Position numbers and translations under genes: made by a program | The notes under the pieces: model-generated | Told to the model about the DNA's origin: nothing | Databases searched by the model: none | What the model saw: the letters and a program-made list of their open reading frames with translations, nothing else | Shown here: positions 26,768-33,913 of the stretch, in pieces | Layout of the letters: every line of letters starts with the position of its first letter | Position numbering within the stretch: the stretch's first letter is position 1 | From: Serratia marcescens | Lineage (GTDB): Bacteria > Pseudomonadota > Gammaproteobacteria > Enterobacterales > Enterobacteriaceae | Direction of reading: 5' to 3' | NCBI RefSeq assembly: GCF_001902635.1 | Contig: NZ_MJAO01000002.1 | Coordinates: 248,001 to 312,000 of the forward strand | Length of the DNA: 64,000 nt

Positions 26768-26792
26768 TAATGTAACTTACACAATTACATTA
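26768..26792. promoter_or_regulatory. Inverted repeat TAATGTAA-N9-TTACATTA
   Basis: A perfect 8-bp inverted repeat with a 9-base spacer sits ten bases from the CRP-like site, between acrZ and the end of the Rrf2 gene. It could be an operator for acrZ; no T-run is present, so a terminator is unlikely. Confidence 0.4.
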
Positions 26793-26840
26793 ACGCAATG
26801 CAAAAAATGCTCTGCGCGACAACGGGATTGGCGTGGTTTT

Positions 26841-27311
26841 TTATTGCGTATCTATTTGATATTGCGGAGAACAAGGGACAAAAGGATAGCCTGCGCGCCG
26901 CTCGACCTGGCCCGCCATCTCGGCGATGCTGGTTTTCGCCAGGCTCTCTTCCAGCGCATGGCCGACGCGCGCGAACTCTTGCTCCAACACCGGGGTAATG
27001 GCGTGGCCGATATAGCACGCCTCATTGGGCCGGGTGCGGTGCAACATGAAGTAAGGTTGCTCCTCCACTGCGCGATACACGTCCAGCAGTGAGATCGCTT
27101 CCGCCGGCCGCGCCAACAGCGCCCCGCCGCCTTGCCCCATCTGCGAATAAGTCAGCCCTGCCTCTGCCAGCGCACCAAGAATGCGCCGCACCACCGTCGG
27201 GTTGGTATTGACGCTGCGCGCGATATCTTCAGAACGCACCGTCTGGCCGCGACACAGCGTGATATTGGTCAGAATGTGGATGGCAACGGCAAATCGCGTA
27301 GAGGTAGACAC
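26841..27311 (-). CDS. Rrf2-family transcriptional regulator
   Basis: 156-residue Rrf2 winged-helix protein: STSTRFAVAIHILTNITLCRGQTVRSEDIARSVNTNPTVVRRILGALAEAGL and the QGGGALLARPAEAISLLDVYRAVEEQP wing. The three-cysteine Fe-S loop of IscR/NsrR is absent; only a single cysteine (NEACYIG) stands in that region. It is therefore more like the YwnA-type members that do not hold a cluster. Target unknown. Confidence 0.88.
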   Translation of the reverse strand: MSTSTRFAVAIHILTNITLCRGQTVRSEDIARSVNTNPTVVRRILGALAEAGLTYSQMGQGGGALLARPAEAISLLDVYRAVEEQPYFMLHRTRPNEACYIGHAITPVLEQEFARVGHALEESLAKTSIAEMAGQVERRAGYPFVPCSPQYQIDTQ

Positions 27312-27442
27312 CTTGGCTCCTGCTCAGAGTTTGGTTTATGTCGCATTAAAACATAAGTAAAATGCATTAATTACAGATAATACACATAATGAGTAGGGGA
27401 AATGAGAATGTCAACCGCCCCCCGCCCAATGGCGGCGGCGGT

Positions 27443-27838
27443 TCACGCTTCTGCACGGATTTCCGCGACTTTGTCGGGGTAAAACGCCAGATGATCCTTG
27501 ATCGCCACCACGGCGTTGTAGGGCATTTCATAGCTCCAGGCGACGTTAAGCCCCTGCGCACCGTTCAGCGGGAGGGAAAAATAACTGCAGTCCCCCTTAT
27601 AAGGGCAGTAGCTGACGTGATCGCTCTTTTGCAGCAGCCGCATGTTTACATCCTCACGCGGAAAGTAAAACACCGGTGGATAGTTGGCTTCCTGCAAGAT
27701 GAGCACATCGCAGCTGTCAGCCAGGATCTGACCGGCGGCGCGCACGCTGACCCGCGTCGGATGGCGGGTCAGCGTGATCGGATGATCCGGGCCGGGAATT
27801 TTCACCGGTTTGCCGGCTGCGGAAACAAGGTCGGACAT
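27443..27838 (-). CDS. DUF427 family protein
   Basis: 131-residue protein matching the DUF427 family: HPTRVSVRAAGQILADSCDVLILQEANYPPVFYFPREDVNM, then CPYKGDCSYFSL and NVAWSYEMPYNAVVAIKDHLAFYP. The family is a small beta-tent fold of unknown function. It is divergent from osmB, and no partner gene is adjacent. Confidence 0.87.
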   Translation of the reverse strand: MSDLVSAAGKPVKIPGPDHPITLTRHPTRVSVRAAGQILADSCDVLILQEANYPPVFYFPREDVNMRLLQKSDHVSYCPYKGDCSYFSLPLNGAQGLNVAWSYEMPYNAVVAIKDHLAFYPDKVAEIRAEA

Positions 27839-28069
27839 GGCGGCCTCCAGCGTTTGCGCCCCGCTCCCCGCGAGGCCTTTCCCCAGTATAGTCGAGCGTT
27901 TTTATCGGCGGCCGCACATTCGGCGAGCAAACGCTTTTCACCGCCACAAAATTAAGAATTTTTACCTGTTCGATTTTCTTACGGAGGAATACATTCATCC
28001 CAACTTCTACCGGCGGGTTAATCGGATTATTTTTAATCCATTAATCAACCCAATTATCAGGAACTCATT

Positions 28070-28282
28070 ATGAATATTAAACGTGCCGCAGGTGTATTGA
28101 TGGTGGTGATGGCGACGCTTTCCGTCACCGCATGTGGGCATATGTCCAATCGCGATCGCAACACGGCGATCGGCGCGGGCGTCGGCGCAGTAGGCGGCGC
28201 CGTGCTGACCGACGGCAGCACGCTGGGCACCCTCGGCGGTGCGGCGCTGGGCGGCATCATCGGCCACCAGACCAGCCGTTAA
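28070..28282 (+). CDS. osmB: Osmotically inducible lipoprotein OsmB
   Basis: 70-residue lipoprotein. An N-terminal signal ends in the lipobox SVTAC (cysteine about residue 22), followed by RDRNTAIGAGVGAVGGAVLTDG and STLGTLGGAALGGIIGHQ, a glycine-zipper segment almost identical to E. coli OsmB. In E. coli expression rises under osmotic stress and in stationary phase. A strong terminator follows. Confidence 0.95.
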   Translation: MNIKRAAGVLMVVMATLSVTACGHMSNRDRNTAIGAGVGAVGGAVLTDGSTLGTLGGAALGGIIGHQTSR

Positions 28283-28306
28283 TCGGCTCGTCAAAAATAA
28301 CCTCCG

Positions 28307-28350
28307 CAGGCCGGCTCTTTTTTCAACCAACAAGAGCCGGCCTGTTTTTT
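28307..28350 (+). terminator. Rho-independent terminator of osmB
   Basis: CAGGCCGGCTCTT (28307-28319) pairs perfectly with AAGAGCCGGCCTG (28332-28344) and is followed by six T residues. Confidence 0.94.
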
Positions 28351-28438
28351 ATTAATCCTGAGGCACTTTCTCAGGGTACGGAAATAATAAATAACGTTAA
28401 ACGCAGCTTTATTATTCATTAATCTGCGCCAGGCTTAT

Positions 28439-30061
28439 TTATTGCGCCGGCAGCCTGAAGCGCGCCATCGCCCTTTCCAACCGTTCCGACTCGTCCTGCA
28501 ACCGCTGTGAAGCCTCGGTCACGGCGTTCACCACCGTGCCGGTTTGCCGCGCCACCTGATTCAGCGCCGCGATGCGCGCCGTCACATCCTGAATGCTTTC
28601 TCCCTGATTGAGCGACGCCAGAGAGATTTCTCCCACCAGCGCGCTGGATTTGTTCACCAGATCGATAATCTGGCGCAGGTTATCCGTCAGCAGATCTACC
28701 GCCTGGGAACCTTGATCGATTTGCCGTAACGAGCGGTTGATTAACTGCTGAATGTCGCGCGTCGAATGGCTGCTTTTTTGCGCCAGCAAGCCCACCTCTT
28801 TGGCCACGATGGCGAAACCGCGGCCGTGAACGCCGGCGTGCGCGGCCTCAATCGCCGCATTCAGCGCCAGAATATTGGTCTGAAACGCAACGCTGTCGAT
28901 CAACGCCACGATGCCGCGCATCTCGGCCGACTGGTTGACGATACCCTGCATCGAGACATTGACGGTTTGCATCATCTGCTCACCGGCGCCGGCGCACTCG
29001 CGGGCCTGTTCGGTACGTTGGCTGGCCTGTTGCGCGTATTGGCCGTTTTCCTCCACCCGCGCCGCCAGCTGCTGCACGTGCTCGGTCGCCAACTGCAATT
29101 CGCCGTCCTGCTTCGCCGACTGCGCCGTCAATTGTCGATTGCCGTCCGCCAACCGTCCGACGCAGTTCAAGATCCCGCTCGCCGCATCGCGCACCTCGCA
29201 CACCAGGCGCTGCAGACCGCCCTGCATGTGGCCGATGCTGGTCTGCAGCTGGCGCATCTCACGGTTAAACGCCCGTTCAGGCGGCAGCGGTCGCGAAAGA
29301 TCGCCGGCGGCCAGCACGTTGAGGTGCGCTATCGCCCGCTGCAGCGGCGCGATCACCCAGCGGGAGACGCCGAACCACACCCCCACGGCGATCAGCGCCA
29401 ACGCGGCCAGCGCGCCGAGCGCAAAGGTCTTGGCCTGCTCCAGCGCCGCCAATTGCCGCATGTTGACGTCATCGCCACGCCGCTCGTTCAGCGCCTGATA
29501 AGCGAGAAACTTCTCGTTAAAATCCGCCTGAAACGCCTGGATCGGCACGGCGAAAAACGCATCGATGCTGCTACCCTGCAACCCTTGCGCCTGCTCTTTC
29601 AGGCCGTCATAGAACAGGCGATAGCTGTCTTTCAGGGCGCCCGCCGCTTCGGGCGCATCCGCGCTCAAGCGCTCGAACTGGGCGAAGGCCTGCTCTGAGG
29701 CCTGCAACGCCGCCAACGACGCCTCCAGCAGGCTGTGCCAGCTGCCGTCGGAACCGGTGGCTTTGTCCTGCAGATAATAGATGCCCGCACGGTTCAGGGT
29801 ATCGCTGGCCGTCAGCAGCGACAGTCTGGCGCGATCCATCGTCGCCTGCTGGCGATGCAATGCGTCGCCCGTCACCAGGTTAATCTTGGCGTCGCGCAGA
29901 ATATTGGAAATAAATACGGTGGAGAACAATTGCAGCAGAGAAAATAGCGCAATAACGCAAATTACGCCGCTTAATAAACCCATGCTTTTGCCGATGCCAA
30001 ACGCGCGCGGCAGCGCTGTCGCAGGTTTTGCCCTACGACCCAGTGTCAGTTTTATGTTCAT
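28439..30061 (-). CDS. Methyl-accepting chemotaxis protein with altered signalling tip
   Basis: 540-residue chemoreceptor. TM1 spans about 26-50, a periplasmic ligand domain 51-211, and TM2 about 212-233, followed by HAMP (WVIAPLQRAIAHLNVLAAGDLSRPL) and the cytoplasmic signalling coil. The hairpin tip IDSVAFQTNILALNAAIEAA is standard, but the next residues read HAGVHGRGFAIVAKEVGLLAQ. Relative to E. coli Tsr, R388 is replaced by H and E391 by V. No NWETF-type CheR-binding tail is present. Ligand unknown. Confidence 0.92.
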   Translation of the reverse strand: MNIKLTLGRRAKPATALPRAFGIGKSMGLLSGVICVIALFSLLQLFSTVFISNILRDAKINLVTGDALHRQQATMDRARLSLLTASDTLNRAGIYYLQDKATGSDGSWHSLLEASLAALQASEQAFAQFERLSADAPEAAGALKDSYRLFYDGLKEQAQGLQGSSIDAFFAVPIQAFQADFNEKFLAYQALNERRGDDVNMRQLAALEQAKTFALGALAALALIAVGVWFGVSRWVIAPLQRAIAHLNVLAAGDLSRPLPPERAFNREMRQLQTSIGHMQGGLQRLVCEVRDAASGILNCVGRLADGNRQLTAQSAKQDGELQLATEHVQQLAARVEENGQYAQQASQRTEQARECAGAGEQMMQTVNVSMQGIVNQSAEMRGIVALIDSVAFQTNILALNAAIEAAHAGVHGRGFAIVAKEVGLLAQKSSHSTRDIQQLINRSLRQIDQGSQAVDLLTDNLRQIIDLVNKSSALVGEISLASLNQGESIQDVTARIAALNQVARQTGTVVNAVTEASQRLQDESERLERAMARFRLPAQ

Positions 30062-30201
30062 GATTTTTAGTCAGTAATACCAGGGTGCCGCGAGTCTAAC
30101 GGCCATTGATGACACTAATATTTCAACCGACTCTGTGCCGCCATTCACAGACCGAGACGGCAAAACCATCGGTATTGCACATCAACTCTCATTTTTATTT
30201 C

Positions 30202-30229
30202 TTGACTTGTTTAATACCGGATTTATAGT
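30202..30229 (+). promoter_or_regulatory. Sigma-70-type promoter before the porin-like gene
   Basis: TTGACT (30202-30207), 16-base spacer, TATAGT (30224-30229), within the 327-base gap between the chemoreceptor and porin-like genes. The predicted leader of about 150 bases is AT-rich; nothing else was recognised in this gap. Confidence 0.65.
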
Positions 30230-30388
30230 TTTCTCATTAATCAAGGAACAAAGTTTCATATATTAATCAAAACCAAAGTTAATATATTAAACACTTAGGA
30301 AAGTCGTCTCAAATATAAAACCGATGAGCGTAACCACCCTATTTACAGGTGAAACTCGCTCGCCATAATAAACATTCCATTCTCTTCA

Positions 30389-31636
30389 GTGGCCCGGCAC
30401 GCGCAAGATCACGCTTTGTTTTTCTTTTGCTTACCAGTGAGTTACGCAACCGAAGCCGCGTTGCCCAGCGACGCTACCGCCACTGCGGCGCCGGTAAAAA
30501 AAAGCAACCCGGCATTTCCGCACATTCATTGGCAAAGCGAGGATAATAAAAAGAATATTAATATCGGCGGCGCACTGCGCGCCAATTATCGCTATGAAGA
30601 TTGGCACAGCAGCAATTATCGGAATCCGCCGCATTTGCGCTTTGACGCCTTTCGCATCGATGCCGCCGGCCAGGTAAACGACGCGTTTTTCGATAGCGGA
30701 TTCTGGTTTCAGGATCGGCGCAAATACGCCATCGACCGCGCCTATGTCGGCTATCACCTGTCTGAGCATTCCGCCGTGCAAATCGGCGCGCCGTTCAAAC
30801 CGTTCGGCCTGATGCCCTATCCGCAGTTCGGCTGGTCGTACGGCATTCCGTTTTACCTTGGCTTCGGCGTCAACACCGGGCTGGGCGCCAAATACCAATT
30901 CCAGCATGACGATTGGTCCTTCGACGCCGCCTACTACCCGCGTATGATGCCGACCGGCGTGCGTTACGCCCCCGACGTTGCCAGCTATAACGATCTGAAG
31001 AACACCCACTTTGCGTCGCAGCATTTGCAGCGCAACGAAAAACGCGATCAGGTAAACCTGCGGCTGACGCGCGCTTTCCATCAGGGCGGCTGGGACAATG
31101 AGCTCGGCGGGTCGCTGGCGGCCTCGCGGCTCTACAACCAGGCGACCGGCGATAATGGCAGCTTCTGGGCGGCGGGCCTGCACACGCTGGTAAATTACGA
31201 TCCCTGGCATCTGTCCGGCCAGGTGATCCGTTACGGCTATGATGCCAAAGGCCCGGCCGGCGCCAACAATTCGGTGATCCTGATGGGGGGTAACGGCCTG
31301 ACGCCGGCCTACCTGATCCCGGCGCAGGCCACCACCGCCGCCATCAACCTGGCACGTGACGTCGAGGTGCCCTGGGGACCGGTGAAAAAACTGAGGTTCT
31401 ACAACGACTACAGCGTGCTCTGGAAAGATAAGCACGGCGGCTCCGACTCCAAAATGAATACGCTGGGGGTACAGGTGTTCGCCATGCCGGTGATGCTGTG
31501 GGTGGATCTGACCTGGGCGCAGAACGCCAACCCGTGGGGCGGCGTGGAAAACGCCACCGGCTGGACCGCCACCCAGTCTTCCGGCAGCAATAAGTGGTAT
31601 TTTCGCACCAACGTGAACATCGGTTACTACTTCTGA
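30389..31636 (+). CDS. Outer-membrane porin-like beta-barrel protein
   Basis: About 415 residues with a short N-terminal hydrophobic segment ending in SYATEA and a long alternation of aromatic/charged strands (INIGGALRANYRYEDWH, AIDRAYVGYHLSEHSAVQIG, DDWSFDAAYYPRMM, VNIGYYF), ending in phenylalanine as outer-membrane barrels do. Substrate unknown. The start is uncertain: the GTG at 30389 lacks a ribosome-binding site, and another frame beginning GTG at 30349 reads MKLARHNKHSILFSG then RSRFVFLLL, a better signal-peptide start, before the T-rich stretch near 30417. A frameshift there would join the two. Confidence 0.72.
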   Translation: MARHAQDHALFFFCLPVSYATEAALPSDATATAAPVKKSNPAFPHIHWQSEDNKKNINIGGALRANYRYEDWHSSNYRNPPHLRFDAFRIDAAGQVNDAFFDSGFWFQDRRKYAIDRAYVGYHLSEHSAVQIGAPFKPFGLMPYPQFGWSYGIPFYLGFGVNTGLGAKYQFQHDDWSFDAAYYPRMMPTGVRYAPDVASYNDLKNTHFASQHLQRNEKRDQVNLRLTRAFHQGGWDNELGGSLAASRLYNQATGDNGSFWAAGLHTLVNYDPWHLSGQVIRYGYDAKGPAGANNSVILMGGNGLTPAYLIPAQATTAAINLARDVEVPWGPVKKLRFYNDYSVLWKDKHGGSDSKMNTLGVQVFAMPVMLWVDLTWAQNANPWGGVENATGWTATQSSGSNKWYFRTNVNIGYYF

Positions 31637-31685
31637 ACGCGGCGGGGTCTACACTGAGGTATCGGCGCCAACCGGAGAAAACATC

Positions 31686-32081
31686 ATGCTGAGCGCACAA
31701 ACGCTGCACGTCTCCATCAACCGCCCCTGTGACGAGGTGTACGCTTTTCTCAGCCGCCCGGAAAATTTCCCATTGTGGGCCAAAGGGTTAGCCAACAGTT
31801 TACAGCGGGAAGGTGAAGACTGGGTCGCGGACACGCCACAGGGGAGGATCCGCATTCGCTTCAGCGCGCCGAACGCCTTCGGCGTGCTGGATCATTGGGT
31901 GACGCTGCCGGACGGCGGCGTGGTCTACGTGCCGCTGCGCGCGCTCGCCAACCGGCGTGGCACCGAGGTGATCTTCACCCTGTTCCGCCAGCCGGAGATG
32001 GACGATGCGCTGTTCGCCCGCGACGCCGGGCTGGTGGACGCCGATCTGCAGGCGCTGAAGCGCCTGCTGGAATCGCGCTAA
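31686..32081 (+). CDS. SRPBCC-fold protein
   Basis: 131-residue protein of the START/polyketide-cyclase-like SRPBCC superfamily: LHVSINRPCDEVYAFLSRPENFPLWAKGL at the N-terminus and a C-terminal helix DAGLVDADLQALKRLLES. These bind small hydrophobic ligands; no ligand can be named. GGAGAA precedes the ATG. It converges with the PBP3-like gene six bases further on. Confidence 0.85.
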   Translation: MLSAQTLHVSINRPCDEVYAFLSRPENFPLWAKGLANSLQREGEDWVADTPQGRIRIRFSAPNAFGVLDHWVTLPDGGVVYVPLRALANRRGTEVIFTLFRQPEMDDALFARDAGLVDADLQALKRLLESR

Positions 32082-32087
32082 TCCCCA

Positions 32088-33806
32088 TCACCCCTTGACC
32101 GACGACACCACGTTAAGCGGCTGGGCATCCGGCAGAATATTCATGTGCTCCAGCACCTGGGCCATGATTTTGCCGAACACCGGCCCCGCCACCGAACCGC
32201 CGAAGTGCTTGCCGGCTTTCGGGTTGTTGACCATCACCACCAGCGCCACCTGCGGATCGCTGGCCGGCGCCACGCCGGCGGTGTAGTTGATGTAGCCGCC
32301 GTCATATTTGCCGCTCGGGCCCATTTTCTCGGCGGTACCGGTTTTGATCGCCAGCCGGTAGCCCGGCACCGCGGCGCTCACCCCGCTGCCGCCCGGCAAC
32401 GCGTCGCTCTCCATCATATGCACCACGGATCGTACCGTCTCCGCCGGCAGAATACGTTGCCCCATCACCGGCGGCGTCACCTTGGTGATCGACAGCGGCC
32501 GATAAATGCCGAAAGAACCGATAGCAGCATACTCGCGCGCCATCTGCAGCGGCGTCACCCGCAGCCCATAGCCGAAGGAGAAAGTGGCGCGTTCGATATC
32601 GGCCCAGCGTTCGCGATGCTGCGGCAGGTAGCCACTGCTCTCGTTGCCGATGCCCAGCTCGGTCGGCCGCCCCAGACCAAAGCTGCGGTAGACCGCCGGC
32701 AGCACCGTGGCCGGCAACGCCAGCGCAATATGCGAGACCGCGATGTCGCTCGATTTTTGCAGCACGCCGGTGATGGTCAGCTTCGACCAGTGGCCGACGT
32801 CTTTGATCAGGTGACCGTTCACCCGATACGGCGTGGTGTCCAGCACCGTATCCGGCCGGATCAGCTTATGCTCCAGCCCCACCATCACCACCACCGGTTT
32901 CACCGTCGACCCCGGTTCGAAGCTGTCGCTGCTGCACACGTTGCGAATGTCTTTCGCCGGGGTGCTGCCATAGTTGTTCGGGTTGAACGACGGGTAGCTG
33001 GCCATGCCGAGGATCTCGCCGGTGTCGATCTTGACCAGCACCGCACAGCCGGAATCGGCCTGGTTGGCCACCACGCCATCGCGGATCTGCGCATAAAGCA
33101 CGTATTGGATAAATTTATCGATGCTGAGCGTCACGTTCGGCGGCGGCACCGGATCCACGCTTTTGAGCACGCCGATCACCGCGCCGCTGCCGTCCTTCTG
33201 GTAGACCCGCAGGCCATTTTTACCCTGCAACAGCGGGTTGAAGCCCAGCTCGATGCCCTCCAGCCCCTGGTTGTCCTGGCCGACAATGCCGATCAACCCG
33301 GCGGCGTCCTGGCCCATCGGATAGAAGCGGCTAAAATCCTGCTCGGTGCTGACGCCGGTCAGGTGCAGTTTGTTGATGTAGAGGGCGTTGTCGTCCTCCA
33401 CTTTGCGCGCCAGATAGACGAAGCGCTTGCGCGCGTTGCTCTGGATCAGATGCTGTATGTCCGCCAACGGGAGCTTCAGCACGTTGGCCATACTCTGCCA
33501 GCGCTCGTTGCCGGTGTCGGTCTGGGTATCGAGGATGTGCTTCGGATCCAGCACGATATCTTTGGAGGACACGCTGACCGCCAGCGCCTCATTGTTGCGA
33601 TCGGTGATCATGGCGCGGTTGGTCGGCACCACCTGGGTGCGGATCGACCGCTGGTCGGCCTGATCCGCCAGCTGCTGGTGTTCCAGCAGTTGCAGATAGC
33701 CGACCCTGAACGCCAACAGAAAAAAACAGACCAGCATGCCGGCGCAAATCCAGCCGAAACGAACTGTGGAATAGGTTTTACCGCTTTTTTTGGTCGATGG
33801 CGCCAC
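32088..33806 (-). CDS. PBP3 (FtsI) paralogue, peptidoglycan transpeptidase
   Basis: 572-residue class B penicillin-binding protein close in sequence to FtsI. One N-terminal membrane anchor (about 18-40) is followed by the pedestal domain (RAMITDRNNEALAVSV) and the transpeptidase domain with S300TVK, the second motif at S352-S353-D354, and K488TGT. FtsI stretches such as ERATFSFGYGLRVTPLQMAR and GIYRPLSITKV are conserved. The second motif is SSN in E. coli FtsI, so N is changed to D. The start is a GTG. No dcw-cluster genes are nearby, so this is an extra copy. The PBP2-like gene lies 107 bases upstream, same strand. Confidence 0.93.
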   Translation of the reverse strand: MAPSTKKSGKTYSTVRFGWICAGMLVCFFLLAFRVGYLQLLEHQQLADQADQRSIRTQVVPTNRAMITDRNNEALAVSVSSKDIVLDPKHILDTQTDTGNERWQSMANVLKLPLADIQHLIQSNARKRFVYLARKVEDDNALYINKLHLTGVSTEQDFSRFYPMGQDAAGLIGIVGQDNQGLEGIELGFNPLLQGKNGLRVYQKDGSGAVIGVLKSVDPVPPPNVTLSIDKFIQYVLYAQIRDGVVANQADSGCAVLVKIDTGEILGMASYPSFNPNNYGSTPAKDIRNVCSSDSFEPGSTVKPVVVMVGLEHKLIRPDTVLDTTPYRVNGHLIKDVGHWSKLTITGVLQKSSDIAVSHIALALPATVLPAVYRSFGLGRPTELGIGNESSGYLPQHRERWADIERATFSFGYGLRVTPLQMAREYAAIGSFGIYRPLSITKVTPPVMGQRILPAETVRSVVHMMESDALPGGSGVSAAVPGYRLAIKTGTAEKMGPSGKYDGGYINYTAGVAPASDPQVALVVMVNNPKAGKHFGGSVAGPVFGKIMAQVLEHMNILPDAQPLNVVSSVKG

Positions 33807-33913
33807 TGTTGTGTTAACCCTGCGTTTTTATTCGGTTTATGGTGTTATTTCAGTCTACCTTGCCGGAAATGGTCAGGAGATTGCAGTTTGTAAGAAAGTA
33901 AAAACAAACCGCC

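Noticed and set aside
26841-27311. NsrR or IscR
   Set aside because: The three-cysteine Fe-S loop is missing, so it is called only as an Rrf2-family regulator.
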